From an uncultured Aquimarina sp. (lineage in GTDB: Bacteria; Bacteroidota; Bacteroidia; Flavobacteriales; Flavobacteriaceae), in contig CANMLU010000009.1 of NCBI GenBank assembly GCA_947498815.1, positions 124,001 through 188,000 on the forward strand: DNA of 64,000 nt. The letters are read 5' to 3'. Both the position numbers and the translations under genes were made by a program. Positions 1 to 9,386 of this stretch are shown here, one piece after another. Each line of letters begins with the position of its first letter. Position 1 is the stretch's first letter. The notes under the pieces are model-generated. The model had not been told where the DNA came from and ran no database searches. It saw only the letters and a list, made by a program, of their open reading frames with translations.

Positions 1-3000
1 CCCGGAGGAATTGGGACGAACATTTGATATAGCAGATCCATCACCAAAATTCCAATAGTATTTTTCTATTCTATTAACATCGGTTCCGGTAACTGTAAAT
101 GTTACCAAAGCGGCGGTTCTGTTATTAGTGTATCTACATGTAATACTCACTGCTATTTTCGCTTTTTCGAAAATTCTGACTCCAAATTTTGATCTCTGAT
201 TATTTACCAAAAATGTTATTCGGAGACCGTATAATTCTGGACTTACCCTTTTAGGATCAAAAGAGTATGTTCCATCAAAATTACGCACTACTCCTCCATC
301 CAACTCTCTTCTCACATTGGCTCTCACTGTCGCAGTTCTAGGAGTCACCTCAAACGGAATAGGCTCTGTATTTTCATCATAACACACTATTTCTTCGGGT
401 AAACAGGCATCTACCTCATTTTCTTCGCAACATAAATATGGCAGACAAAAATCTGCAACGATTGGATTTTGCTCTCTACTATCGATCTTAAAAGATGTTC
501 CTAAAGAATCCGCAGTATCTGCTACGGCAACTGCTCTATTCATTGAGGATTCTTCTTCTCGCATTGCAACTGTCGATCCTCCATCACCTATGTTGCCGTC
601 TAAATAGAATAAAACCAACGTACCTCCAGGTGGTACTCCTGCTTTATGTTCTAATCCATAGTTTTTATTGAGGTAGTACGTTTTATAATCTTGACCAACA
701 ACATCAAAACTCTCTATGGGCAAAGCGACCACATTAAAACCTAGACTATTACTTTTTTTGATACTATTTATTCGGTCTACAACCTCAATATAATTACGGC
801 CAAGATGTCCTTCAACTCTATAAAAATCATTATCCAGACAAAACTCTAGAGGTCTCTTAATTGCCAATAATTCATCGTGATAACTAATATTGGTTCTATG
901 CGTTCCCATAGTCGTTTTATCAAAATCCCAATATTCGATCATTTTTTCGCCAACATTGTAATAAAATGGGATCGCTTTCTTACTCAAATTTCCAAGGTTA
1001 AGCGAAGGAGTAATTTTGATAAAACTATACTCTGGATTATAATTAGTAAGTTGTTGTACTGTTCTTTTAACCAATCCAAAAAGTCGTTGCTCGCTTTGGT
1101 CAGAACTATAACATATTTCTAACTCAATATTGTTTTGATCAACTACCACCTCATCTTCTGTAGTTTCTGGACAAAATATATTAGAATTAATCAGAGATTC
1201 ATTTAGATTTTTGATTTTTACCTCAAGGTCTACAAAAGTATCTGTTAAGAAATAATCTGATCTATCCAGATCACTTTCTCCATCCAAACTCGGCACAGCA
1301 TTGGGGATTATGGTTGCCGCATTACCCGAAAAGATTTGATTCTTAGGGTTATTATCAATTAAGTATGCAAAAAATTTGGTTCTTCCCTTGATCGCATTAA
1401 GCAAGTTAATTGTAGGAGCCGGATTTTGTCCAAATCCTACACCACTCTCTTCATCTGCAATAACAATTACTATAGCGGGATCTGGTACAGTCTCTACATT
1501 TAAAACTAATTCTATTACAGCTTTAAAACCCGGTCCCCAATAATCAGAAGAAGAAGTCCCTTCGGAAGCCGAAGTAGTATAATTATCTAACCAAGTAAAT
1601 AAACTTTGATCATTTGCAGGCTTGTGTATTACATGATCTCCTCTTTCAAAAGTGAAGGAGCGCGACATTCCAACAAAAGAAACGAACGTATTCGTATCCG
1701 AAACCGAAGTGAGATACCCACGTAATGCCCCTCGAACCAATTCTCTTTGTTGACTATAAGATCCTGATTCATCAATCACAAATACAATATGATTGCCTTG
1801 TGGATTACCTTCTTCGCAAGGAAGGTCACCATCACCACTACTAATATCATAATCCAATTCAACTGGAGCACAACTACTGCACGTATTAATGGCATAATCT
1901 GCCAATATTGGTGACTTGTAAAAACCATGTCTATATTCGTAACACTGCCCTTGTTTATCAACTTCGCCAATCATAAGGTGTTTTGGAAAATCCTCGTATT
2001 GGGCAAAGCAATCTGATACATCAATCCCTAAGAGCAATTCTTTGATTTCATTATATGTATCTACCAAATCTTTTAATAGATCGTATCGATACTGAAAATC
2101 ATCGGGCACATTAAACTCATTAAAATCGAATAATTGCTCGAATCTATTCTTCACAATATTCTTCAGGTCATTAAACCCTGGAGTTATCATGGCATCCAAT
2201 AATATCGCATAGCCATCTTTTAATGTATCAACCGTTCCATCTTGTAAAATTGCCTGATAAAAGCTTTGTTTAAGATCATTATAGGTATCAAAAATCCTTG
2301 GAGCGGCCACTACTTTATTCATGATTACCTCGGGCAACTTATAATATAATGCGCCATAATTGGTTTTCTGGATACTTTGATCTTTTGTTTTAATGATATC
2401 GGCATCGGCTTTGCTTACCAGAAGTACTTTGTGGTTGGCAACTCTATTTTCGCCTTGATTATCGCATCCCAGTGTAGAGCAAAGATCTGTTTCTTCAACA
2501 AAGGTTTCTAGATATAACAACACCACCATATCCTTAAGATTACCCGGGATATTGCCGATTGGCCCTCTGTCTTTTTTCTTTGGTGCTTTAGGTATTTCGG
2601 GAGCCTCTGGCAATAGCTCATAGATAGTAATTTGATCTCCATTTGCATTATAGAAAAACGGAGTGTACTGAGCCTGGCTGTTATCATATTCACGATACCC
2701 CTTATAAATCATCGACTCAAAATCAATATTAAGCGAATCTTCTTCGCCTTCTTGATAAAGGTTAAACAAATCTCCATCGGTAGTTACTCCTACTCCTTGT
2801 GTAATTGTGATCTCACTGGTAGTTTCGTTGCAGCTTACCTCAAATCCGCATACCACCCCGACCCCACTTAGGCCGGTTCTGGACAATCGGATCTGATCAT
2901 CAAAATAATCCACAATCTGATTAAGATGCCCTTCTGTAAGCACCTGGTTTTTGGTAAACCTTCTGAAATTGGTGGTTATTGCCTCTAATGTCGTTGTCAT
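1..3000 (-). CDS. eCIS-linked vWA and PKD domain protein (3' end cut by window edge)
   Basis: The frame is open for exactly 1000 codons from an ATG at 3000 to the left edge, so the C-terminus is missing. The N-terminus (about residues 1-110, with LTEGHLNQIVDYFDDQIRLS and GVGVVCGFEV) looks like an attachment module rather than a signal peptide, and I see no membrane segment. A von Willebrand factor A-like domain begins near residue 400: it has VFVIDESGS, with the MIDAS-type D410-x-S412-x-S414. A Cys-rich patch (CLPYLCCEENE) lies near residue 840, and a PKD fold (YYWNFGDGS) is being entered at the window edge. It is the last visible gene of the eCIS block, so a fibre, receptor-binding or adhesin role is my inference. 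It could also be an unrelated surface protein. The lack of a secretion signal favours assembly onto a cytoplasmically built particle. Confidence 0.75.
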   Translation of the reverse strand, partial: MTTTLEAITTNFRRFTKNQVLTEGHLNQIVDYFDDQIRLSRTGLSGVGVVCGFEVSCNETTSEITITQGVGVTTDGDLFNLYQEGEEDSLNIDFESMIYKGYREYDNSQAQYTPFFYNANGDQITIYELLPEAPEIPKAPKKKDRGPIGNIPGNLKDMVVLLYLETFVEETDLCSTLGCDNQGENRVANHKVLLVSKADADIIKTKDQSIQKTNYGALYYKLPEVIMNKVVAAPRIFDTYNDLKQSFYQAILQDGTVDTLKDGYAILLDAMITPGFNDLKNIVKNRFEQLFDFNEFNVPDDFQYRYDLLKDLVDTYNEIKELLLGIDVSDCFAQYEDFPKHLMIGEVDKQGQCYEYRHGFYKSPILADYAINTCSSCAPVELDYDISSGDGDLPCEEGNPQGNHIVFVIDESGSYSQQRELVRGALRGYLTSVSDTNTFVSFVGMSRSFTFERGDHVIHKPANDQSLFTWLDNYTTSASEGTSSSDYWGPGFKAVIELVLNVETVPDPAIVIVIADEESGVGFGQNPAPTINLLNAIKGRTKFFAYLIDNNPKNQIFSGNAATIIPNAVPSLDGESDLDRSDYFLTDTFVDLEVKIKNLNESLINSNIFCPETTEDEVVVDQNNIELEICYSSDQSEQRLFGLVKRTVQQLTNYNPEYSFIKITPSLNLGNLSKKAIPFYYNVGEKMIEYWDFDKTTMGTHRTNISYHDELLAIKRPLEFCLDNDFYRVEGHLGRNYIEVVDRINSIKKSNSLGFNVVALPIESFDVVGQDYKTYYLNKNYGLEHKAGVPPGGTLVLFYLDGNIGDGGSTVAMREEESSMNRAVAVADTADSLGTSFKIDSREQNPIVADFCLPYLCCEENEVDACLPEEIVCYDENTEPIPFEVTPRTATVRANVRRELDGGVVRNFDGTYSFDPKRVSPELYGLRITFLVNNQRSKFGVRIFEKAKIAVSITCRYTNNRTAALVTFTVTGTDVNRIEKYYWNFGDGSAISNVRPNSSG

Positions 3001-3541
3001 AACCTTATGTGTGTTTTGTTATTGTATATTTTGTTGTCTTTATTCTTTCTGTTGTACTCCAGCAACATAATCACTTATCAAGTCTTACTTTTTTATTTCT
3101 TATTCATACAAAACAGTTTCCTGTTTTATTTTTTATCGACCATCGGTATATGAGCCTCTTTCCTTATCCTACAAACACCTCTCCCCGTCCTACAGGAGAT
3201 AGTCCGCGCACTACTTGTATCGACCATCGGCATACCGTGACCCACCCCCGCGGTATTTTTATCGATCATCGGTGCGGAGGGCACTATTTGGTTACCGATG
3301 ACCGGGTTTTGACCTGCGCTGAGCTGTTTTTACAACCGCTGGTCGGTTTTTATACTAGGCTGCAAACGTCTATGACTTTGCAGCATTGGTATTATTATCG
3401 CCATGCTCTCCTATATGTCTTTTTTTACTCGTACACGAAGCACGGATTACAAATCCGCGCTATCTGGTTTATAAAATCAAATTCAAAACTTTTTTAATAA
3501 TTATACTTACTATATTGTTCTTTAAGTGACCTAAAGAAATT
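3001..3541. other. 541-bp intergenic stretch with repeated motif, no convincing gene
   Basis: This gap separates the SUKH gene from the vWA/PKD gene inside the eCIS block, where other gaps are mostly under 40 bp. It is locally richer in G+C than its surroundings. It carries three imperfect copies of TATCGAYCATCGG (about 3134, 3219 and 3260) and a small inverted repeat GGATT-aca-AATCC near 3443. A 162-codon plus-strand frame spans 3009-3497, but its product is low in complexity and reads the repeats as IDHR-type units, so I do not call it a gene. The stretch may be a leader or promoter for the vWA gene, or a scar of cassette exchange. Confidence 0.5.
3134..3275. repeat. Three imperfect direct repeats of TATCGAYCATCGG
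   Basis: Copies begin near 3134 (TATCGACCATCGGTATA), 3219 (TATCGACCATCGGCATA) and 3260 (TATCGATCATCGGTGC). Spacing is uneven (about 85 and 41 bp), so this is neither a CRISPR array nor a simple tandem repeat. Function is unknown. Confidence 0.6.
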
Positions 3542-4849
3542 TTAAAAATTCTTTATATCAAATTTTGGAAACACTTCATTTATCGTATCTATAACTCTAT
3601 CTTTTCCAACCATTGCTTCCTCTCCATAGATATAATATTCTTGCCATCCATTAATACCCAAAAGTTTAATACTTAACTCTAAATATCTCTCAAACGAAAT
3701 TGGCAATTTGACAATATTCCCACGAGATGAAGAATAATATAATTCCAAACCTTTCTCGTCATTTACTATAAAACCTACAAATCCCGAATCACCTTCAAAC
3801 AATTCTATTGGTCTTAATTTATTTGCAATCTCTATATACTCATCATCTTCTTCACCAGTTAATACAATTCCTGGATAATGCATAGTCCTATCCCAATCCA
3901 AATTAAGCTTTGGGTACTCTTCACCTCCAAAAATTTCTTCAAAAGGCAATAAGTTGATTGCCCCATGAATATTATCCGTACTCCATTCTATTTGTAAGCC
4001 ATTGGTTTGTAAATAAAAGTCGATTACCCCCTTCGGCAAGGAAGTGTCTATTGCCTCTTGAGCTTTCATAAGATCGTTCAAACTAACAGAGTAATTTGTT
4101 CTTTTATTAATTGAACCGAATTCATTTAATTGTTTTAATTGATCAATCCTTTCGTTTATTAACTGAACATAGTCAATAGTAGATTTGAAAAAATCTCCTT
4201 CGTCAATTTTATCTAATATTGGTTGTATTTTTGACGTATTCTCTTCAGTAATTATCTTTTCTAAGAAAAGCTTATACCTAGAATCCGTGATATAATAATT
4301 TGATAATTTTGTTACATCATCCAGATAATACTGTTGCCAGAGATTAAGTCCGAAAAACACAATAACAAGATCTAAATATTCTTGAACATTTAACTTTAAT
4401 TTATTAAGATGGTGTTTATAGGTATACAAATACAACGTTTCATCATTCTTAAAATCAATGAGCACGTAGTTACCAGAGCTATCTAATGTGTCGAATATTT
4501 TTAACCCTTTCAAATTAACCTGAGGAGGAATATAATTTATTGTTGAAAAAGACAATGATCTTCCTTCCCCTAGATCTAATGAATCTATAAGGCTTAAAAA
4601 TCGGATATTATTTGCTCCTTTAATCCAATAATTATGTAATAATGATCTCCAAGAAATTGAAAAACCATCTACTATTTCATAAAATGACCCCAAAGTATCG
4701 CTTAGTTTAACTCCAAGGTTTTTTTCTACCCTCTTAAAAGCTGTTTTGGTATCAGGTGGAATTATGGAAATTCCTTGACTTTTGAAATTATCCAAAAGTT
4801 TTTTAAATACCTTCTCCTTTTGTTTCAACACTTTTGTATAATCTTTCAT
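3542..4849 (-). CDS. Double SUKH (SMI1/KNR4) domain protein, probable immunity protein
   Basis: A 435-aa soluble protein with no signal peptide or membrane span. Two SMI1/KNR4-like domains are visible: one around residues 20-170 (VEKNLGVKLSDTLGSFYEIV, then GNYVLIDFKND) and one around 255-415 (SLPKGVIDFYLQTNGLQIEW, then GDSGFVGFIVND). The SUKH superfamily is a known group of immunity proteins that neutralise contact-dependent and polymorphic toxins, many of them nucleases. The gene starts 1 nt after the stop of the large DUF4157 protein, so the two are co-transcribed. From that order I infer that it protects the producer against that protein's C-terminal domain. Two SUKH copies could mean two targets, or a duplication that widened specificity. 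Confidence is high for the fold and moderate for the immunity role. Confidence 0.8.
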   Translation of the reverse strand: MKDYTKVLKQKEKVFKKLLDNFKSQGISIIPPDTKTAFKRVEKNLGVKLSDTLGSFYEIVDGFSISWRSLLHNYWIKGANNIRFLSLIDSLDLGEGRSLSFSTINYIPPQVNLKGLKIFDTLDSSGNYVLIDFKNDETLYLYTYKHHLNKLKLNVQEYLDLVIVFFGLNLWQQYYLDDVTKLSNYYITDSRYKLFLEKIITEENTSKIQPILDKIDEGDFFKSTIDYVQLINERIDQLKQLNEFGSINKRTNYSVSLNDLMKAQEAIDTSLPKGVIDFYLQTNGLQIEWSTDNIHGAINLLPFEEIFGGEEYPKLNLDWDRTMHYPGIVLTGEEDDEYIEIANKLRPIELFEGDSGFVGFIVNDEKGLELYYSSSRGNIVKLPISFERYLELSIKLLGINGWQEYYIYGEEAMVGKDRVIDTINEVFPKFDIKNF

Positions 4850-4850
4850 A

Positions 4851-7800
4851 TTATAATTTTATGTCCTTATTTGCTTCCAATTTATTTCTAATACTGGAAA
4901 CACTTGAAAGTGGTATTAATGAATTTCCTTTTCTCGCAAAAACGCCTAGCCTTGTCTGGAAATCACCATAAGACCCAAAAGGTCTTTCTCTTTTTATAAA
5001 GCTAATTAATGAATTGGCATAAGATGTTTTACTTGAATCGAAAACATCGATCCCAGATTCTCTCATATTCGTCCCAGTAGAATTATTCAGAGATATCTTA
5101 TCCTTTTTTGTAAAATTAGGTTTTGGAATTGTTATAGTTGTTTTAATCTTAGATCCAGATTTTTGATCCCAGTTCGTGCCCTGAGGCACATGTAATCCAG
5201 ATTCTAATTGTAATTGATTTGCATAATCACCCAAATCCACATCATTTCCTGCTTTGTCTTTTACCGTACCACTTCTGTAGCTTACATTGGCAGTTATCCA
5301 TATTACACTATCTGTGATGGCTCCTGATGACTTACCACCCTGTTTAAGTATTCTTTTAACGGATTTATCAAATCGTTCTTGTTTAGCTCCTTTATTAATA
5401 CTATTAGGCCCAGGTACTAAATTCTCTGGCGAACCTGGACCTCCAAACAATCTGTTAATCAAATGCATTTGCACCCATTTATCCGATTGCTTAGACAACC
5501 CTTCTTGGTGTATCTTTCTCCAACCAGTAGTTCCTGTATTTGCGCCTGTTTTTGGTTTACTTCCGTTTTTATTTTGAGATCCATCATGCAATTTTTCAAC
5601 TGATACATTTGTAGGTTTTGCTGAACCAAAAGAATAAACGGCATTTGCAGGTTTTGTAGGGTTACCTGAAAGTTTCATAAGAGCTGCACTTATTTGATTT
5701 AATGCATCTGTAACATCTATCATTTTTTGTTTCTCTTCTCTTTCAGGGCCAGCCTTTTTTGAACCTTTTATAATAATTTTTAGTTTACTATCTAGAATTC
5801 TTTTAGCTTCAGCAAGTGCAGTTTTATCAGAATTCGGATCGTTTTTCAAATCATTTAGATATTGTTTAACAGGTTTAGGAGTACTAGCTATGTACAATTC
5901 AGCTTTGTCTGCCTTACCTTTAAAACTTAATGTATGATTTTCTCCTCCTTTATTTTTAAATTTTTTCTTTTTCTTCCACCACTCAAATAATCCCGCAACT
6001 ACTCCTTTCACCTTCGCTTTCCCTTTTCTAAGAAGATTCTTGAACGTTTTCTTCACCTTCAAAATCATCTTGGTAATCGCTTTATCAATCTTTTTGCGGA
6101 TCTTTTTGATGATCTTTTGTACTTTTTGGGTAAGTCCGGTGATTCCTAATAAAGAAGCCAGGAATCCTATCACCACTGGCAATGCCATTTTTAATGCATT
6201 CTCAATCGCTTCTGATACTTTGGAAACATTACCGGATGCAATAGCTTTAACTCCCTCGATAAAGGCACGTACCATTTCTATAATCTGGCTACCACGCTCG
6301 ATAAAGAATTTAACGATATCAATAATCATCATTGCTGCTTTGACAAATGCTCCTGCTGGGCTTAATAATCCAAGCATCCATTTGATACCCGCTTCAATAA
6401 CTTTGGTGATCACCATTTCTTTGATGGCATCGATTACCGTTTCTTTAAGGTTATTGAATTCTTCTTTGATATACTCCCATAATCCCGCCGCACCATCACG
6501 TCGTATCACCTGGAAAATCTCGACTCCGGTCTCCACAACTTTTACAACGGGTTCTCCTAATAATTTAACCGCTTTACGTCGAACAAAGTCCCAGGTAATT
6601 CCTAAAATCTGAGCCACCAAATTGAAAATACCCGACAGACTGAAAAGATCATCCGGGATTTGTATACCTATTGGCCCGAGTGATCCGGTGAGCCATCCAA
6701 TAAGTCCCGATTGCAGATGTTGACCTATGTTACCTACAAAGTTTTTCAATCCTTGTCCTACACCCTTGATTAACATGCCCAAGAATCCGATAGGATCCTT
6801 AACTATGGTACCTATAATCTCAAGGGCCGACGACAATAGATTCATCAACATATTCTTGATCTTAAGAATTGTCTTGATTACACCTACAACAGCATCCAAT
6901 GCCATATCAATCAATCCGCGATTGGCAGCTTTCATTTCCTCGATACGCGCATCAACAGCTTCAAGGCTTTCATTATATTTATTGGCCAGGCTATCGATCA
7001 ATTCATCTTGTTTATCATCTACCGATTGCTCTAGATCATCAAATTTTTCCTGGATACCCTCTGCGGCGTCTTTACCTAACTGTTGGAGATTCGTATCCAG
7101 AGTTAGCACGTAATTTTGTACTTCCTGCTTTCCTTTGGTGATACGTTGCTTGGCAGCATTGAGTTCTGTTGCTACTACCGTAGAAATCTCGGTAATCACA
7201 CCATCCATTTTTTCGATGAATACCTCTCGCCCTCTTGTAAAGAATTTATTTACCTCATCTGGCAGACCTGTAAAGACATCACCCACTCGATTAAAGAAAC
7301 CTCCAACTCCACCATAACGTTCATCTAGGTAATCATCCATTTCCTTGTCTACATGATCTTCGAATGCTTTCTTGGCTGCTTCTGCACCTTTGGTAAACAG
7401 GTCACTAACTTTTGTATCCAGATCACTCAGGATCTTTTCTACATCGGTTTTGGCGGCGGTATAAATCGTATTAATATCATTCGAAATACGTTCACGTTCT
7501 TTAGTATCACTTGTACCTGTCTGTTGTTGTTGCCCGGTAACCTGATTCAATAACCCTGCACGGCCTTGATGCATCCCACCAAGTTTTTGCTGACTCGAAC
7601 TTTCTGCACTAGCTTGTGCATTTTGTAGCGTCCCTTGCTCTTCGGCTCTGAATTGAGTAGGTGCCTCATTCGTATGAGTTTCAGCAGTGTTTTTGGATCC
7701 TAAAGCTCCAATAAACTCTGGTTGATTGGAGTTTGCCAATTGGTCATCGGTTACTTCATTATCGGCCATCTCCTTATTGACCTCTCCCATATTATCTTGA

Positions 7801-9347
7801 AGCGGCTTACTTACTTCTCCTTCACCTCGTTTAGGTGGCATAGCCTGGTTTGCTCGAGCACTAGCTGGTGCATTACCAATTGGTGCGGGAGGGAGCGGTG
7901 TTGTTTCACGTTTTGGAATATCACCAGGCTTTGGTTCTTTGGCAGTTGCGGTCTCTATGGCTCCAGATGCACCGCTTTTTTCTTGCTGCACATCGTTTGT
8001 AGCCACCTGGCGAACCTCGTCTATATTGTTATTATTTTCGAAATCCTCGGCTTCTTCTTCATTCTTAGGAAGCTGCATACTATCGATACGCTCCTTGAGT
8101 TTAGCTTTGAAGGCGTCTGCACTAAAATCGCCTGCCTCCTGTTGATCCATATTATCTACCACACCTTCTTGAGCTTTTCCTTGTTGCTCATTTGATGGCG
8201 GTACAGCCGCTGCTTGTGCACTAGATGCAGATGCAGAAGATGGTTCATGGGCCTGCTGTTTTTTGGCCGTACTGCTAACTCTTTTCTTTAATTTTTTGAA
8301 ATTTGGATCGTCTTCTGGACTTCTTGGTGTGGTTGGTTCTGCCTCTACTGCAGTCTCACCTTCTCCTTTTTCTCCTTTTACGAAGTCTTTTTTCTTGGCG
8401 TCAGTTGCGACAGGTTCTTTTCCTGGTGCTGCTGCTCCATCTACAGATACTGATTGAGTAGGATCTGCAACAGGGGTTTCTGAAGCTGTGGCCCCTGTTC
8501 CTCCGCCACCGGCAGCTGTACTTTCTTGAGTTGCTGGTCCTGATGCTCCCTGCTGTATGGTGTGTGTAAGTTCGTGAGCTAAAAGAGTCTCGCCTTTTTT
8601 TGTTGTTGGATTAAACTTTCCTTCATTAAAAAAGATGTCATTTTTATTTGTAAATGCTTGTGCTCCCAATTTTTTATTCATGGCAACAGATTCACTGCCA
8701 GTATGGATTTTTACTCCACCAAAATCTGCACCGAAACCAGATTCCATTTTGCTTTTTATTCCACTGGGAAGTGGAGATCCTTTTCCTCTAGAGTTTTTTA
8801 AAGAAGCATCTATGTTTTTGGATTTGGATTTTGCAACGGTCCCTATACTTTTCTTTGTTTGTAACTCTTCGTCTTCTTGCTTTTGCACTTCTTCGTCTTC
8901 AGACATGGTCTGTACTTCTTCATCTTCTTGCTTTTGAACCTCCTCGTCCTCAGACATGGCTTGCACTTCTTCGTCTTCTTGTTTTTGAACCTCTTCGTCT
9001 TCCTGTTTTTGTACAGGTTCTTCTTCTTCCATCCGTTGAACAGGAGCAGCATCGGATAGGTTTGATATAGGTTGAATACGTTCGGCTATAGGTTTTTCCT
9101 GAATCGTTTCATCTTCAGTCTTTGTTTGCACTGCAATTGGAGATGAGGAGATATTAGATTGTGTACCATGTTGTTGTTTGTTTACAACTTGATCAGCAAC
9201 ATGATCGGCTTCTGTTTCATATTTATCACCAGGCTGACCTACCTTTAATTTTGGCTGCACAAATAAGTCGCTCCCGCTTTTTGGCTTAAAAACGGAAGGC
9301 GTAGTATTGCCTTTGGTTGCGGTATTTGCAGTTTTTGGTGTAAACAT
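4851..9347 (-). CDS. eCIS core (DUF4157) protein with helical/hydrophobic middle and candidate toxin C-terminus
   Basis: A 1498-aa multidomain protein. Residues 1-110 are disordered. Residues about 112-164 are a Glu/Gln-rich repeat of VQKQEDEE alternating with MSEDEE. Residues about 190-268 are the DUF4157 domain, a hallmark of eCIS-linked proteins, with the zincin-like HELTH at 258-262. A Gln/Ala/Pro/Glu-rich linker follows to about 640, then coiled-coil helices, then a hydrophobic amphipathic stretch at about 830-1130 and a Lys-rich patch (KKIRKKIDKAITK, WWKKKKKFKNKGG). The last ~260 residues form a distinct soluble domain with MHLINRLFGGPG near 1292 and NLVPGPNSIN just after. This pattern recalls His/Asn nuclease-type toxin domains, but I cannot assign a family. 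I infer an effector, possibly also serving as tape measure, carried by the particle. The SUKH gene lies 1 nt downstream. Confidence 0.8.
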   Translation of the reverse strand: MFTPKTANTATKGNTTPSVFKPKSGSDLFVQPKLKVGQPGDKYETEADHVADQVVNKQQHGTQSNISSSPIAVQTKTEDETIQEKPIAERIQPISNLSDAAPVQRMEEEEPVQKQEDEEVQKQEDEEVQAMSEDEEVQKQEDEEVQTMSEDEEVQKQEDEELQTKKSIGTVAKSKSKNIDASLKNSRGKGSPLPSGIKSKMESGFGADFGGVKIHTGSESVAMNKKLGAQAFTNKNDIFFNEGKFNPTTKKGETLLAHELTHTIQQGASGPATQESTAAGGGGTGATASETPVADPTQSVSVDGAAAPGKEPVATDAKKKDFVKGEKGEGETAVEAEPTTPRSPEDDPNFKKLKKRVSSTAKKQQAHEPSSASASSAQAAAVPPSNEQQGKAQEGVVDNMDQQEAGDFSADAFKAKLKERIDSMQLPKNEEEAEDFENNNNIDEVRQVATNDVQQEKSGASGAIETATAKEPKPGDIPKRETTPLPPAPIGNAPASARANQAMPPKRGEGEVSKPLQDNMGEVNKEMADNEVTDDQLANSNQPEFIGALGSKNTAETHTNEAPTQFRAEEQGTLQNAQASAESSSQQKLGGMHQGRAGLLNQVTGQQQQTGTSDTKERERISNDINTIYTAAKTDVEKILSDLDTKVSDLFTKGAEAAKKAFEDHVDKEMDDYLDERYGGVGGFFNRVGDVFTGLPDEVNKFFTRGREVFIEKMDGVITEISTVVATELNAAKQRITKGKQEVQNYVLTLDTNLQQLGKDAAEGIQEKFDDLEQSVDDKQDELIDSLANKYNESLEAVDARIEEMKAANRGLIDMALDAVVGVIKTILKIKNMLMNLLSSALEIIGTIVKDPIGFLGMLIKGVGQGLKNFVGNIGQHLQSGLIGWLTGSLGPIGIQIPDDLFSLSGIFNLVAQILGITWDFVRRKAVKLLGEPVVKVVETGVEIFQVIRRDGAAGLWEYIKEEFNNLKETVIDAIKEMVITKVIEAGIKWMLGLLSPAGAFVKAAMMIIDIVKFFIERGSQIIEMVRAFIEGVKAIASGNVSKVSEAIENALKMALPVVIGFLASLLGITGLTQKVQKIIKKIRKKIDKAITKMILKVKKTFKNLLRKGKAKVKGVVAGLFEWWKKKKKFKNKGGENHTLSFKGKADKAELYIASTPKPVKQYLNDLKNDPNSDKTALAEAKRILDSKLKIIIKGSKKAGPEREEKQKMIDVTDALNQISAALMKLSGNPTKPANAVYSFGSAKPTNVSVEKLHDGSQNKNGSKPKTGANTGTTGWRKIHQEGLSKQSDKWVQMHLINRLFGGPGSPENLVPGPNSINKGAKQERFDKSVKRILKQGGKSSGAITDSVIWITANVSYRSGTVKDKAGNDVDLGDYANQLQLESGLHVPQGTNWDQKSGSKIKTTITIPKPNFTKKDKISLNNSTGTNMRESGIDVFDSSKTSYANSLISFIKRERPFGSYGDFQTRLGVFARKGNSLIPLSSVSSIRNKLEANKDIKL
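8870..9010 (-). repeat. Coding tandem repeat (VQKQEDEE / VQxMSEDEE units)
   Basis: Within the DUF4157 gene, the minus strand repeats a ~24-27 nt unit coding for VQKQEDEE or VQ(A/T)MSEDEE, at least six units in imperfect alternation. Such an array can slip during replication and change length without breaking the frame when the unit is a multiple of three. Confidence 0.75.
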
Positions 9348-9386
9348 TATAAAACCTACGTAATCGTTAACTAATTATACATTTTA

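Noticed and set aside
3134-3275. CRISPR array
   Set aside because: Repeats are short, imperfect and unevenly spaced; no cas gene is present in the window.
3009-3497. 162-codon plus-strand frame between SUKH and vWA genes
   Set aside because: Product is low in complexity, its IDHR-type units only reflect the DNA repeats, and it has no recognisable domain.
6040-6612. 190-codon plus-strand frame
   Set aside because: It lies fully antisense to the hydrophobic part of the DUF4157 gene; its hydrophobic look is the mirror of that coding sequence.
7722-8195. 157-codon plus-strand frame with Cys/Trp-rich product
   Set aside because: Antisense to the linker of the DUF4157 gene; no family features.
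8564-8580. Active zinc protease assignment for the DUF4157 domain from HELTH
   Set aside because: The motif is a normal part of DUF4157, and no third zinc ligand or proven activity can be claimed from sequence alone.
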